A DNA stretch of 50,312 bases from assembly GCA_947259315.1 (NCBI GenBank), contig CAMYLR010000027.1, forward strand, positions 1-50,312, given 5' to 3'. Origin of the DNA: an uncultured Gemmatimonadales bacterium (GTDB taxonomy: Bacteria > Gemmatimonadota > Gemmatimonadetes > JACCXV01 > JAHWKZ01). Shown here in pieces: positions 36,401 through 43,389 of the stretch (positions are counted from its first letter, which is position 1; the number at the start of each line of letters is the position of its first letter). A program made the position numbers and the translations under genes. Below the pieces are notes generated by a model, which saw only the letters and a list, made by a program, of their open reading frames with translations, searched no databases and was not told the DNA's origin.

Positions 36401-38161
36401 CGCGATCGTCTGCCGGACCTGGGTATCGCTCGGCTGTACGCCGAATCGGAGCTCCGTCGCCGGCGCGGCGGTGATGTTGAACCCATTGCTCGTGTCTGGC
36501 GTGAGCGCCGGTACGCTGGTCGCCTGCAGCGTGTAGCCGTTTCCGACCGCGTCGATCGACAGATTGCTGAATGTGGCGACACCGTTGACGGCGGGCTGGC
36601 TCAACGTGCCCGACAGCGTGCCGCCGCCAGGGTTGTTCTGGATGGCGACGGTGATCGTACCGCTAAAACCGGTGTCGGTCGTGCCGGCCGCGTCGGTGGC
36701 CCGCACGGTTACCGGCGGGCTGATGGTGGCGCCGACCTGGGTATTGCTCGGCTGGACACCGAAACGGAGCTCTGATGCCGGGATCGATGTGATGTTGAAT
36801 CCGTCGCTCGTATCAGGCGTGAGTACCGGTACGCTTGTCGCCTGCAACGTGTAGCCGTTTCCGATTGCGTCGATCGAGAGGTTGTTGAACGTGGCCACGC
36901 CGTTGACGGCCGGCTGGCTCAGCGTGCCCGACAGGGTGCCGCCACCCGGATTGTTCAGGATCGCGACGGTGATCGTCCCGCTGTAGCCGGCATCCGTGGT
37001 CCCCGCGCCGTCGGTTGCGCGCACGGTGACCGCGGGTGTGATCGTTCCACCGACCTGGGTATTACTCGGTTGGACGCCGAACCGCAGCTCGGTTGCCGGC
37101 ACCGACGTGATGTTGAACGCGTCGCTGGTATCCGGCGTGAGCGCCGGGACGCTGGTCGCCTGCAACGTGTAGCCGGTGCCGACCGCGTCGATCGAAAGGT
37201 TACTGAAGGTCGCGACGCCGTTGACCGCCGGCTGGCTCAGCGTGCCCGACAAGTTTCCGCCGCCAGGGTTGTTCAGGATAGCGACGGTGATCGTGCCGCT
37301 GTATCCGGTGTCGGTCGTTCCTGTTCCGTCGGTGGCTCGTACGGTGACCGCGGGTGTGATCGTGGCTCCGACCTGGGTGTTGCTCGGTTGGACATCGAAC
37401 CGGAGCTCGGTCGCTGCCGCGGTCGTGATGTTGAACGGGTCGCTGGTGACCGGCGCCAGCGGGCTGCTGGTGGCCTGGAGCGTGTAGCCATCGCCGACCT
37501 CATCGATCGACAGGTTGTTAAACACCGCCACGCCGTTGTTAGCGATATCTGAGGTCGTCCCTCCCAGCGTGGCCGACCCGCCACTCGGGTCGTCCTGGAT
37601 CGCGATCAGGACCGTGCCGGCAAACGATGTCACCCGATTCCCAGCTCCGTCGATCGCCTCGACCCGCACCGGTGGCGCGATCGTCGCATTGACTTCGGCG
37701 GCTGACGGTTGGACATCAAACCGCAGTGCGATCGCCGTAAACTCCACCGTCGCATCGTCGCTGATCGGGTTGCCGTTCACCCTCGCGCTCACCGTCGCCG
37801 TCCCGCCATCGAGAGACGTGATCGTCGCGGTATACGTCCCGTCGGTGTTGTCGGTAACCGGTGACAACACACCGAGGGTGGTCGCTAACTCGACCGTATC
37901 GCCGCCGGTCGGAATCTGGGTGCCCACGCTGTCACGCAACGTCACCGTGATCGTCGACGTTGTTGCGCCGTCGGCCGGTACTGATGCCGGTGCGGTGGTG
38001 ACTTCCGACGTGGTCGGGTCGGGGGTCTGGCCTGCCGCCGGTGCGGCCCACGACAGGAGCAGTGTCGCAACGCCAGCGGCCAGGAGGCGAGGACCCAGCG
38101 GATGGGTTGCCGGGGGGCTCATGATTGGCACGATTTTAGCGGGTTTTCGGGGTTTGCGCAC
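33413..38161 (-). CDS. 1582-residue secreted protein of repeated Ig-like modules with a DUF11 end
   Basis: GTG 38161 (or ATG 38122) to 33413. Signal peptide ends near AAGQT. I read 15 modules of about 95-110 residues. Type A (invasin/Big_1-like: IPADGTSTSTITVQL, SGGDxVxLST, DGTYTATLTS, TITGTVNG) occurs five times. Type B (LRFxVQPSNTQVG, TVRATDxxGTTDT, NNPGGGTLSG, VATFxNLSIDAVGNGYTLQA) occurs nine times. The order is A-BBBBB-A-BB-A-B-A-B-A, followed by one DUF11 domain (DLAITAAVSNPNPTIG). There is no visible sorting signal or autotransporter barrel at the C-terminus. Such repeats form long rods in adhesins. B modules 2-4 are nearly identical even at DNA level, suggesting recent duplication and easy length change. 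Confidence 0.88.
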   Translation of the reverse strand: MRKPRKPAKIVPIMSPPATHPLGPRLLAAGVATLLLSWAAPAAGQTPDPTTSEVTTAPASVPADGATTSTITVTLRDSVGTQIPTGGDTVELATTLGVLSPVTDNTDGTYTATITSLDGGTATVSARVNGNPISDDATVEFTAIALRFDVQPSAAEVNATIAPPVRVEAIDGAGNRVTSFAGTVLIAIQDDPSGGSATLGGTTSDIANNGVAVFNNLSIDEVGDGYTLQATSSPLAPVTSDPFNITTAAATELRFDVQPSNTQVGATITPAVTVRATDGTGTTDTGYSGTITVAILNNPGGGNLSGTLSQPAVNGVATFSNLSIDAVGTGYTLQATSVPALTPDTSDAFNITSVPATELRFGVQPSNTQVGGTITPAVTVRATDGAGTTDAGYSGTITVAILNNPGGGTLSGTLSQPAVNGVATFNNLSIDAIGNGYTLQATSVPVLTPDTSDGFNITSIPASELRFGVQPSNTQVGATISPPVTVRATDAAGTTDTGFSGTITVAIQNNPGGGTLSGTLSQPAVNGVATFSNLSIDAVGNGYTLQATSVPALTPDTSNGFNITAAPATELRFGVQPSDTQVRQTIAPPITVRATDSTGTTDPNFIGTITVAILNNPGGGTLSGTLTRTAVNGVATFNNLSINQGGNGYTLQATSSPALTPGTSLGFDIFGPSTANSTITANPIRIPANGTSTSTITVQLIDTNGDPITTGGDLVNLFATDGTMSANPATDNGNGTYTGTLTSGTSIANATISGTVNALGNIVDTATVRFGATRLIFFVGPTDTNAQATITPAIRVRAVDGPGTLDGTFTGSVTVAIGNNPGGGTLFGSTTVSAVGGEAVFSNLSIDAVGNGYTLTANSIGLTGATSSSFNITLPPAVALEFVQQPTDTAAGASISPVTVRAVNGLGDTDTNFTGTVTITIQNNPGGGILSGTTSIGAVNGVATFSNLSIDVAANGYTLQATGGGLTPDTSDPFDINPGPPSGATSEITAVPPDITADGISTATVTVRLRDALGNDLTSGGDPVNLFTTAGTLTANPATDVGNGTYTATLTSSTTAGTATITGTVNGNPIADDATVNFLPGGAGALEFVQQPTTTASGSTISPAVTVRAVDANMNTDTSFNGNITLTIGTNPSGGTLSGTTTVAAVSGVATFSNLSIDLAGAGYTLIAQAAGLGGDESTPFDIVPGPPSGTTSIISANPTAIPADGASTSTITVQLFDAAGNPLTSGGDTVALSTNGGSLGSVLDNGNGTYTATLTASTTPQTATITGTVNATPIADTAAVAFVIGSADRLEIVQQPSTTPASAQFVPRISVRVVDANGNTVPSFTGPISAAIATNPSGGSLIGTTTVNAVGGTATFTSLAINQAGSGYTLVFSAAGFTPVTSIPFTITAGGASGATSTITANPTSIPADGTSTSTITVQLKDASGSNLTSGGDAVTLSTTAGTLSSVTDNNDGTYTATLTSSAASGTATITGTVNGGSIAASATVTFSQVAAGTADLAITAAVSNPNPTIGSTVVYTITVINRGPDTATGVQVTDALPSRLSLVSAEASQGTFSVATGVWSIGELEVGASATLALTVNVGP
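33420..38020 (-). repeat. Tandem protein-coding repeats of about 290-330 bp
   Basis: The DNA of the 1582-residue gene is a mosaic of type A and type B module repeats (see that entry). The B units between about 36420 and 37420 are the most alike. Repeat length and identity make this a likely site of slippage, recombination and mis-assembly. Confidence 0.75.
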
Positions 38162-38165
38162 GGAA

Positions 38166-38194
38166 TTGACCCGTTTCCGAAAGACGGCTACACT
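38166..38194 (+). promoter_or_regulatory. Promoter of the barrel gene at 38206, near-leaderless
   Basis: -35 TTGACC (38166-38171) and -10 TACACT (38189-38194) with a 17-bp spacer. A start point near 38201 leaves only about 5 nt before ATG 38206, and no ribosome-binding site is visible there, so the message is probably leaderless or nearly so. Confidence 0.6.
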
Positions 38195-38205
38195 CGATCA
38201 AAACG

Positions 38206-39204
38206 ATGCGTTTTTGCGTTTACCTCACTATCGCTTGCTTCGTTCTGGGCGCTCCCGTCAAAGCGATCGGTCAGACCGGCTACGGCGAAGTCAACGTCCA
38301 CGGAGCGACGTTGGTCGGAGACCTGTTCGAGGATAGTGGCACCGCGCTCCAGTTTGGCGCCCGGGTGCTCTACCGAACGAACAGCGGTTTCGCCTTTGGC
38401 GGCAATGTCGACTGGGCGACGGCGGACAACATCCTCATCCGATCCGGTCTGGAAGAACTAAGCGCGAATATTCTCATGTACAGCTTCGAGATCGACTACG
38501 TGACGCGCGTTTCGCCGCGGGCCGACTTCTTCTTTGGTGGCGGGCTCGGCGCCGCCACCGTGCAGTTCGATGCCTCCGACGTTCAGAACAGCACCGGGAC
38601 GCTGGTTCCGATCGGCGGCGGCGTCAAGCTGCTGAACCGCGAAGTCGATCCCTCGTGGGCCTTTCGCGTCGACGTGCGCGACAACATTATCGTGCGCACC
38701 GTCATAGATCCGATAACCCGAGCGGAAAACGACGAGGCGCGTCACAACTGGGAGCTGTCGGCCGGAATCTCGTTCTTCTTCGGTGGCGGCGGCGAAACAC
38801 GAGAGACTCAGCCGGAGCCCGTGCAACCAGCCGCCGACGGGCCCCCCGTGGACGTGGCAGAGCCCCCACTCGATGATGCGGCGGACGCACCGGCACGAAG
38901 GCTCGAGGACGTGTTCCTGGAGGCCGAGCCGCCGGTCGAAGAGGATCGCGGTCCGTTGGTGTGCGTCGACAACCGGGACTGGTTCGACAGCGGTGCGCCG
39001 ATACAGTTCGATGACCGTGACTGGCGCCCGCTTGGTCGTCCGGAGCCGATCACGATCGACAACCTGGTTCTGGTCGGCGAGTACGACGGTATCCCGGTCT
39101 ACGTGAACGCTTTCGCTACCGAGCCGTACGTCGATTTGTGGCTACCGCGTTGCGGTCCCGGAAGCTTGTTTCATCTGTACGTGGAAATCGAAGCCGGCGA
39201 GTGA
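38206..39204 (+). CDS. Outer-membrane barrel with shared C-terminal domain (paralogue 3)
   Basis: 332 residues from ATG 38206. Signal peptide to about residue 23, barrel to 195: YGEVNVHGATLVGDL, GFAFGGNVDWA, ILMYSFEIDYVT, FFFGGGLGAATVQ, WAFRVDVRDNIIVR, and WELSAGISFFFGG. Then an acidic Pro-rich linker (196-250) and the C-terminal domain at 252-325 with DNRDWFD, GEYDGIPVYV and LWLPRCGPG, the same domain as in 26228 but here without TSP3 repeats. Divergent from the giant repeat gene (44 bp between the starts), so they may be coregulated. Confidence 0.85.
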   Translation: MRFCVYLTIACFVLGAPVKAIGQTGYGEVNVHGATLVGDLFEDSGTALQFGARVLYRTNSGFAFGGNVDWATADNILIRSGLEELSANILMYSFEIDYVTRVSPRADFFFGGGLGAATVQFDASDVQNSTGTLVPIGGGVKLLNREVDPSWAFRVDVRDNIIVRTVIDPITRAENDEARHNWELSAGISFFFGGGGETRETQPEPVQPAADGPPVDVAEPPLDDAADAPARRLEDVFLEAEPPVEEDRGPLVCVDNRDWFDSGAPIQFDDRDWRPLGRPEPITIDNLVLVGEYDGIPVYVNAFATEPYVDLWLPRCGPGSLFHLYVEIEAGE

Positions 39205-39209
39205 GCTAG

Positions 39210-39593
39210 TTACACCACGCTGCGCCCGATCGACAGAATCCCGAGGACGATCAGCCCGGCCGCCACCACGACACCTAACAGCGGGAGTCCGTTTCCAGTG
39301 GGTTGTGGCCGCCGCTTGCGGATGACCGACGTCACGTGGAGCGTCACCAGAGCCAACAGCATGAGCGTCAGGTGGCCGATGATCCCCGCGGCTCGCCCGC
39401 CGACAGCGTAGAGCACAAGCCCGGTCAAGACCTGCAAATCCACCAGACCTGTGAACGTGGCCAGGACCGCTGGTCCTGGTGCGGCGAACGGTTTGCCTCT
39501 GAGCGTCCCGACCAGGAAGTACAGCAGGGCGAGCAGGCCGGCGGCAAGCACCAGGTACCGGATACCCGAATGGGCGTGAAAAAGCGCGGTCAT
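39210..39593 (-). CDS. Four-helix integral membrane protein
   Basis: 127 residues from ATG 39593 with GGGAGG 7 nt upstream. Four hydrophobic helices (LVLAAGLLALLYFLVGTL; AVLATFTGLVDLQVLTGLVL; HLTLMLLALVTLHV; LLGVVVAAGLIVLGIL) with His residues (AHSGIRYL, GIIGHLTL, TLHV) that could hold a heme or quinone in a cytochrome b-like way, though this is only suggested. Convergent to 38206, 5 bp apart. Family name not certain. Confidence 0.7.
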   Translation of the reverse strand: MTALFHAHSGIRYLVLAAGLLALLYFLVGTLRGKPFAAPGPAVLATFTGLVDLQVLTGLVLYAVGGRAAGIIGHLTLMLLALVTLHVTSVIRKRRPQPTGNGLPLLGVVVAAGLIVLGILSIGRSVV

Positions 39594-39690
39594 GGAATTA
39601 CCTCCCCCCACCCCGGCGTCTGAGCCTGAGTCGGGCCTGATGAGTGGTTAAACGATGAACGGGCTCGGGCCATTTGTTGTCCATAGAGGG

Positions 39691-39719
39691 AGAATACCAT
39701 CTTCCCACGCCGGTGTCCG
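39691..39719 (-). promoter_or_regulatory. Possible promoter of the membrane protein gene
   Basis: On the minus strand, -35 CGGACA (complement of 39714-39719) and -10 TATTCT (complement of 39691-39696) are 17 bp apart and lie about 100 bp upstream of ATG 39593. Weak match to consensus. Confidence 0.35.
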
Positions 39720-39765
39720 TCTGATCGGATGATGGCTGGCGCCGAACAGCGGTCCTGGTGAGGGT

Positions 39766-39796
39766 ACCGGGCGGGGCAACCCGCCCGGTTTTTATT
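39766..39796 (+). terminator. Rho-independent terminator with GCAA tetraloop and no obvious gene before it
   Basis: A 10-bp stem, ACCGGGCGGG with CCCGCCCGGT, loop GCAA, then TTTTTATTTT. It terminates plus-strand transcription just before the cupin gene at 39850. The nearest plus-strand gene ends at 39204, across a minus-strand gene, so it may end a long readthrough or an unannotated small RNA in 39600-39765. Confidence 0.8.
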
Positions 39797-39849
39797 TTCA
39801 CCCCAAGCGTGCTCGTCCGAACCAATCCGCCCATACCCCGGGAGGTTCT

Positions 39850-40284
39850 ATGACCGACGCCAGTACCACCCCCGTCGAAGCGCTCTCAGGCATCTCGGTG
39901 ATCCGTGCCAGCGGTGATTGTCGCGACTGGAACGGAATCCGCTACAAGACCGGGATGGCCGCTCACAATGTCGGATCGACGAGCCTGTCGATGAACGTGG
40001 CCACGATTCCGCCGAGTGGTGTGGCCAAGGCTCATATCCACGTCGGTTTCGAGGTCATGCTCTTTATCCTCGAGGGACGCGTACGGCACGAGTACGGGCC
40101 CGCACTCTCCACCGTCGTAGACAATGAGGCTGGCGACTTCATCTATATCGAACCCGGTGTTCCACACGAGGTGTTCAACCTCAGTGATTCGGAGCCCGTA
40201 GTCGCCGTCGTTGCCCGCTCCGACGCTACCGAGTGGGAGAACATCATCCCGTATGACCGTGAGACGGGTGCTGCTGATCGTTAG
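39850..40284 (+). CDS. Cupin-domain protein
   Basis: 144 residues from ATG 39850 after GGGAGG. Cupin motif 1: KAHIHVGFEVMLFILEGRVRHEYG; motif 2: DFIYIEPGVPHEVFNLSD, which supply the His/Glu metal site. The remainder is short on both sides, as in single-domain cupins. Enzyme activity, metal and substrate are unknown; the aconitase gene follows 84 bp later and is read in the same direction. Confidence 0.85.
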   Translation: MTDASTTPVEALSGISVIRASGDCRDWNGIRYKTGMAAHNVGSTSLSMNVATIPPSGVAKAHIHVGFEVMLFILEGRVRHEYGPALSTVVDNEAGDFIYIEPGVPHEVFNLSDSEPVVAVVARSDATEWENIIPYDRETGAADR

Positions 40285-40368
40285 CGTCGTCGATCAGCCC
40301 GGGGTAGATTTGCCGCCCAATTCATAGCGAATGCATACCATTCCCCACCGATTCAAGAGGATGCAAGA

Positions 40369-42309
40369 ATGGGCCTCAATCTGACGCGAAAGATCATCGA
40401 GGAGCACCTCGCTGAGGGGGATCCCTCGGGTCTCGGAAACGAGATCGGGATACGGATCGATCAAGTGATCACCCCCGACGCGACGGGTGTCCTTTGTTAC
40501 TTGCAGTTCGAATCGATGGGATTGGACCGCGTGCAGGTGAAACGCGCTGTGGCTTACGCCGACCATGTCGTGTATCACTTCGATCCCAAGAACGCGGCCG
40601 ATCACAAATACCTGGAAACGGCAGCCCACAAGTACGGATCGTGGTTCAGCCTGCCTGGAAACGGCGTGTGCCACCAGGTGCATCAGGAACGCTTTGCCGT
40701 GCCCGGCGACACGCTGCTGGGGTCGGATTCGCATACGCCCACACAAGGTGGGGTCGGGATGTTGGCGATCGGTGCCGGCGGACTCGATGTCACTGTCGCT
40801 ATGGGCGGGGGACCGTACTACTTCCCGATGCCGGCTGTCGTCGAGGTTCGATTGGAGGGTGAGCTGGCGGAGTGGGTGACCGCCAAGGACATCATTCTCG
40901 AGATGATGCGGCGGGTGACAGTCAAAGGCGGGCGCGACAAGATCTTCGAGTACACCGGCTCGGGTGCGGCCTCGCTATCGCCTTACGAGCGATGCACGAT
41001 TTGCAACATGGGGACCGAGCTCGGCGCTACGACGTCGATCTTCGCGTCCGATGAGAAGACCGCCGACTATTTCGAGCGCTTGGGCCGAGGTGACGATTTC
41101 CGATCGATCGGGCCCGATCCCGATGCCGAATACGACGAGCAGATGACGATCGACTTGTCCACGCTCGAGCCGTTGGTCGCCTGCCCCTCGATGCCGGACA
41201 ACGTGGTCCCGGTGCGAGAGGTGGCGGGCACCGCGATCGATCAGGTCATCGTGGGATCGTGCACCAACGGAGGATACGAGGATCTGGTCGCCGTGGCGCG
41301 AATACTGGCCGGCCATCAGGTGAACCCGAGCACGAACTTCGTCATTTCACCGTCATCAAAGCAGGCGCTCGAGATGATCGCTCGTGACGGGTTGATCGCC
41401 GACATCCTGGCGAGTGGCGCCAATCTGAGCGAGTCGACCTGTGGAGCATGCATCGGGGTTGGGCACGTCCCCGCGCCGGGCCAACGCAGCTTGCGATCGT
41501 TCAATCGCAACTTCCCGGCACGCAGCGGGCTCAAAGACGATCAGGTATACCTGGCGAGCCCCGAGGTGTGCACCGTAGCGGCGATCACGGGCGAGCTCAC
41601 CGATCCCCGCGATTGGAGCAGTCAGGCGCCCGAGAAGCGCTTACCGGAGAAGTTCACGGGAACGAAAGCGGGTTTGATCGCACCGGCCGAGGATCCAGCG
41701 GCGGCGGCGGTCAAGCGCGCCTCGCACATCACCGACATACCACTTTCCGGTCCACCCGCCGATACGCTGGCCGGCGAGGTGTTGATCGTTACCGGTGACG
41801 ATATCACGACCGATGATATCGTTCCGGCCACCGCCGAGATGCTCTCCAACTGGGCCAACATCGACGCTGTTTCGCGGTTTATCTTCAAGCGTCTCGACAG
41901 CGATTTTCCAGAGCGGACTTTCGCCAAAGGTGGCGGATGGATCGTCGGTGGAGCGAACTATGGCCAGGGATCGTCGCGTGAGCACGCCGCGATGGCCCCG
42001 ATGTACATGGGCATAAAGGGCGTGATCGCGAAGTCATTCGCCCGGATCCACAAAGCGAACCTGGTCAACTTCGGCGTCGTGCCACTGGTGTTCGCCGACC
42101 GGTCCGACTACGACTCGGTCGAGCCCGGTGACGAGCTGCTGGTGAGTGATGTCCATGCCGGAATCGACGCTGGCCGAATCACCATTCACAACCAGACCCG
42201 CGGCACCGAGTTCGAGACGGTGATCAACCTCACCGAGCGCGAGCGCAGGTTACTAAAGGCCGGCGGGGTGTTACCGTACACGCGCGCTCAAGGCGGCGTA
42301 GCAGCTTAG
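40369..42309 (+). CDS. Aconitate hydratase (AcnA2-type, 646 residues)
   Basis: ATG 40369 with AGAGGA upstream. The [4Fe-4S] cysteines are in GSCTNGG and CGACIGVG; further aconitase blocks are GSDSHTPTQGGVGMLAIGAGG, the swivel-domain GDDITTDDIVPA, and GGANYGQGSSREHAA. The length is shorter than AcnA (~890) or AcnB and fits the bacterial mitochondrial-type putative aconitase family. It isomerises citrate to isocitrate in the citric acid cycle, or a related 2-hydroxy acid. Only 10 bp before the rhodanese-like gene, so the two are likely one operon. Confidence 0.93.
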   Translation: MGLNLTRKIIEEHLAEGDPSGLGNEIGIRIDQVITPDATGVLCYLQFESMGLDRVQVKRAVAYADHVVYHFDPKNAADHKYLETAAHKYGSWFSLPGNGVCHQVHQERFAVPGDTLLGSDSHTPTQGGVGMLAIGAGGLDVTVAMGGGPYYFPMPAVVEVRLEGELAEWVTAKDIILEMMRRVTVKGGRDKIFEYTGSGAASLSPYERCTICNMGTELGATTSIFASDEKTADYFERLGRGDDFRSIGPDPDAEYDEQMTIDLSTLEPLVACPSMPDNVVPVREVAGTAIDQVIVGSCTNGGYEDLVAVARILAGHQVNPSTNFVISPSSKQALEMIARDGLIADILASGANLSESTCGACIGVGHVPAPGQRSLRSFNRNFPARSGLKDDQVYLASPEVCTVAAITGELTDPRDWSSQAPEKRLPEKFTGTKAGLIAPAEDPAAAAVKRASHITDIPLSGPPADTLAGEVLIVTGDDITTDDIVPATAEMLSNWANIDAVSRFIFKRLDSDFPERTFAKGGGWIVGGANYGQGSSREHAAMAPMYMGIKGVIAKSFARIHKANLVNFGVVPLVFADRSDYDSVEPGDELLVSDVHAGIDAGRITIHNQTRGTEFETVINLTERERRLLKAGGVLPYTRAQGGVAA

Positions 42310-42319
42310 GAGGCTCTTG

Positions 42320-42778
42320 ATGGTGGAACCACAATCGGCGACGACGCGCCGAATCACTTGGATTGTTGGAGCGGTCTTGATGGGCGGCGCGATCGCGTGC
42401 GGTGGTGCGGCAGCCGATCCCGACGCACCTCTGGAGACGTACTCCGAAGGCGAGGTGCTTTTCGTTGATGCCGGTGACGTGCGCCGGTATGTGGACTCGG
42501 GCAACGACGTCGTCTTTGTCGACAACCGCAACTCGTTCAGCTTTCAGCGCGAGCGAATCGCCGGCGCGCGACTCATCCCGACCGAGGCGATGGCGCGGTC
42601 GGTAGGGAGCCTCCCGCTCAACAAGTGGATCGTTCTCTACTGCACGTGACCCGCTGATGAGTCAAGCGTCCGGGCGGCGCAAATCGCGATGGAAAATGGA
42701 TACGAAAAAGCGGTGGTCCTCAAAGGCGGGTTGGACGCGTGGCGGGGCGCCGGCTACCCGATCGAGTCGGGTTCATAG
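42320..42778 (+). CDS. Rhodanese-like lipoprotein, candidate selenoprotein (in-frame TGA)
   Basis: ATG 42320 has GGAGG six bases upstream. Read through the TGA at 42647-42649 the frame gives 152 residues and ends at TAG 42776-42778. The N-terminal helix is a signal peptide with the possible lipobox GGAIACG. A rhodanese domain follows: FVDNRNSFSFQRERIAGARLIP, VLYCT-[TGA]-PADESS, AAQIAMENGYEKAVVLKGGLDAW, GYPIE. The loop is usually YCxCPxExxS in this branch, so the TGA falls exactly on the second Cys of the CxC pair (residue 110). A 5-bp hairpin, GCGTC (42666-42670) with GGCGC (42676-42680) and loop CGGGC, lies 22 nt after the TGA, inside the window used by bacterial SECIS elements, with G as the second loop base. 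The alternative is a nonsense mutation, in which case this is a pseudogene. Confidence 0.68.
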
Positions 42779-42807
42779 GCCAGCTACTCGACATTGGTAT
42801 ACGAATT

Positions 42808-42844
42808 CTGCCGTTTGGCATCAGCGGGTAATGCCAAGCGGCAG
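42808..42844. other. Long hairpin behind the rhodanese gene
   Basis: A 14-bp stem (42808-42821 with 42831-42844; one G-U pair) has a nine-base loop. It ends five bases before the possible GTG start at 42850. It could act as a terminator (no T tract), as an mRNA end stabiliser, or as a regulator of the next gene. Confidence 0.5.
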
Positions 42845-42849
42845 TACCC

Positions 42850-43389
42850 GTGATGACAGACCTCGACTACCCATCATTTTGTAAGTCTCTCTTCAGTGGC
42901 GCAATCGCCGGTGCATCGATTGCGCTCGCTGCCGGATGCAGTGATCAAGTGCCCCTCGAGCGCACAGCGCCGGCTTCGAGCTCCGAGCTGGGGGAGATCG
43001 TGCTCCCGCCGTCAGCCAATGTCCCACGGGCCTCGTTACCGGGATTCACTCCCGACACGATTCGACCCGACGGGATGATCGCACCTGACACGCTGTTCGA
43101 AGGATTCGGTGGGCTGGCGCTGGCGGCGAGCGATCTTCCGGCGATCGTGGATGGCTATCGCGCGTACTATCGCGACGAACACGACACACGCGGTTCTAAC
43201 GTCGAGGACGCGGTCGATCCGCGGCTGGCCGAGACCGCCAAGCGGCGGGCCGCCAACGATTGGGGCTACTCCGGTTCGGGCGGTTGGTCGAACCTGGTCG
43301 GTCAACTGCCCAACGAGATGCGGATCGCGCTCGCCAACCGGATTTTAGTTGCCGATCGCGAGCTCGCTGCCGAGCTCCACCGGAGGTAA
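42850..43389 (+). CDS. Hypothetical lipoprotein
   Basis: 179 residues from GTG 42850 (ATG 42853 also possible). The N-terminus has a hydrophobic signal ending in ALAAGC, a lipobox. Middle part: LGEIVLPPSANVPRASLPGFTPDTIRPDGMIAPD; the C-terminal part is mixed helical (DPRLAETAKRRAANDWGYSGSGGWSN). No known domain. Its stop TAA overlaps the beginning of the MqnP frame, which suggests translational coupling to it. Confidence 0.65.
   Translation: MMTDLDYPSFCKSLFSGAIAGASIALAAGCSDQVPLERTAPASSSELGEIVLPPSANVPRASLPGFTPDTIRPDGMIAPDTLFEGFGGLALAASDLPAIVDGYRAYYRDEHDTRGSNVEDAVDPRLAETAKRRAANDWGYSGSGGWSNLVGQLPNEMRIALANRILVADRELAAELHRR

Noticed and set aside
33413-38161. Regularly spaced repeats that might suggest a CRISPR array
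   Set aside because: Units are about 300 bp, diverged and in frame; they encode Ig-like modules.
42657-42884. Separate short ORF after the TGA of the rhodanese gene
   Set aside because: That frame is not the rhodanese frame. The rhodanese frame continues in phase through the TGA to the TAG at 42776, so a separate gene is not needed.
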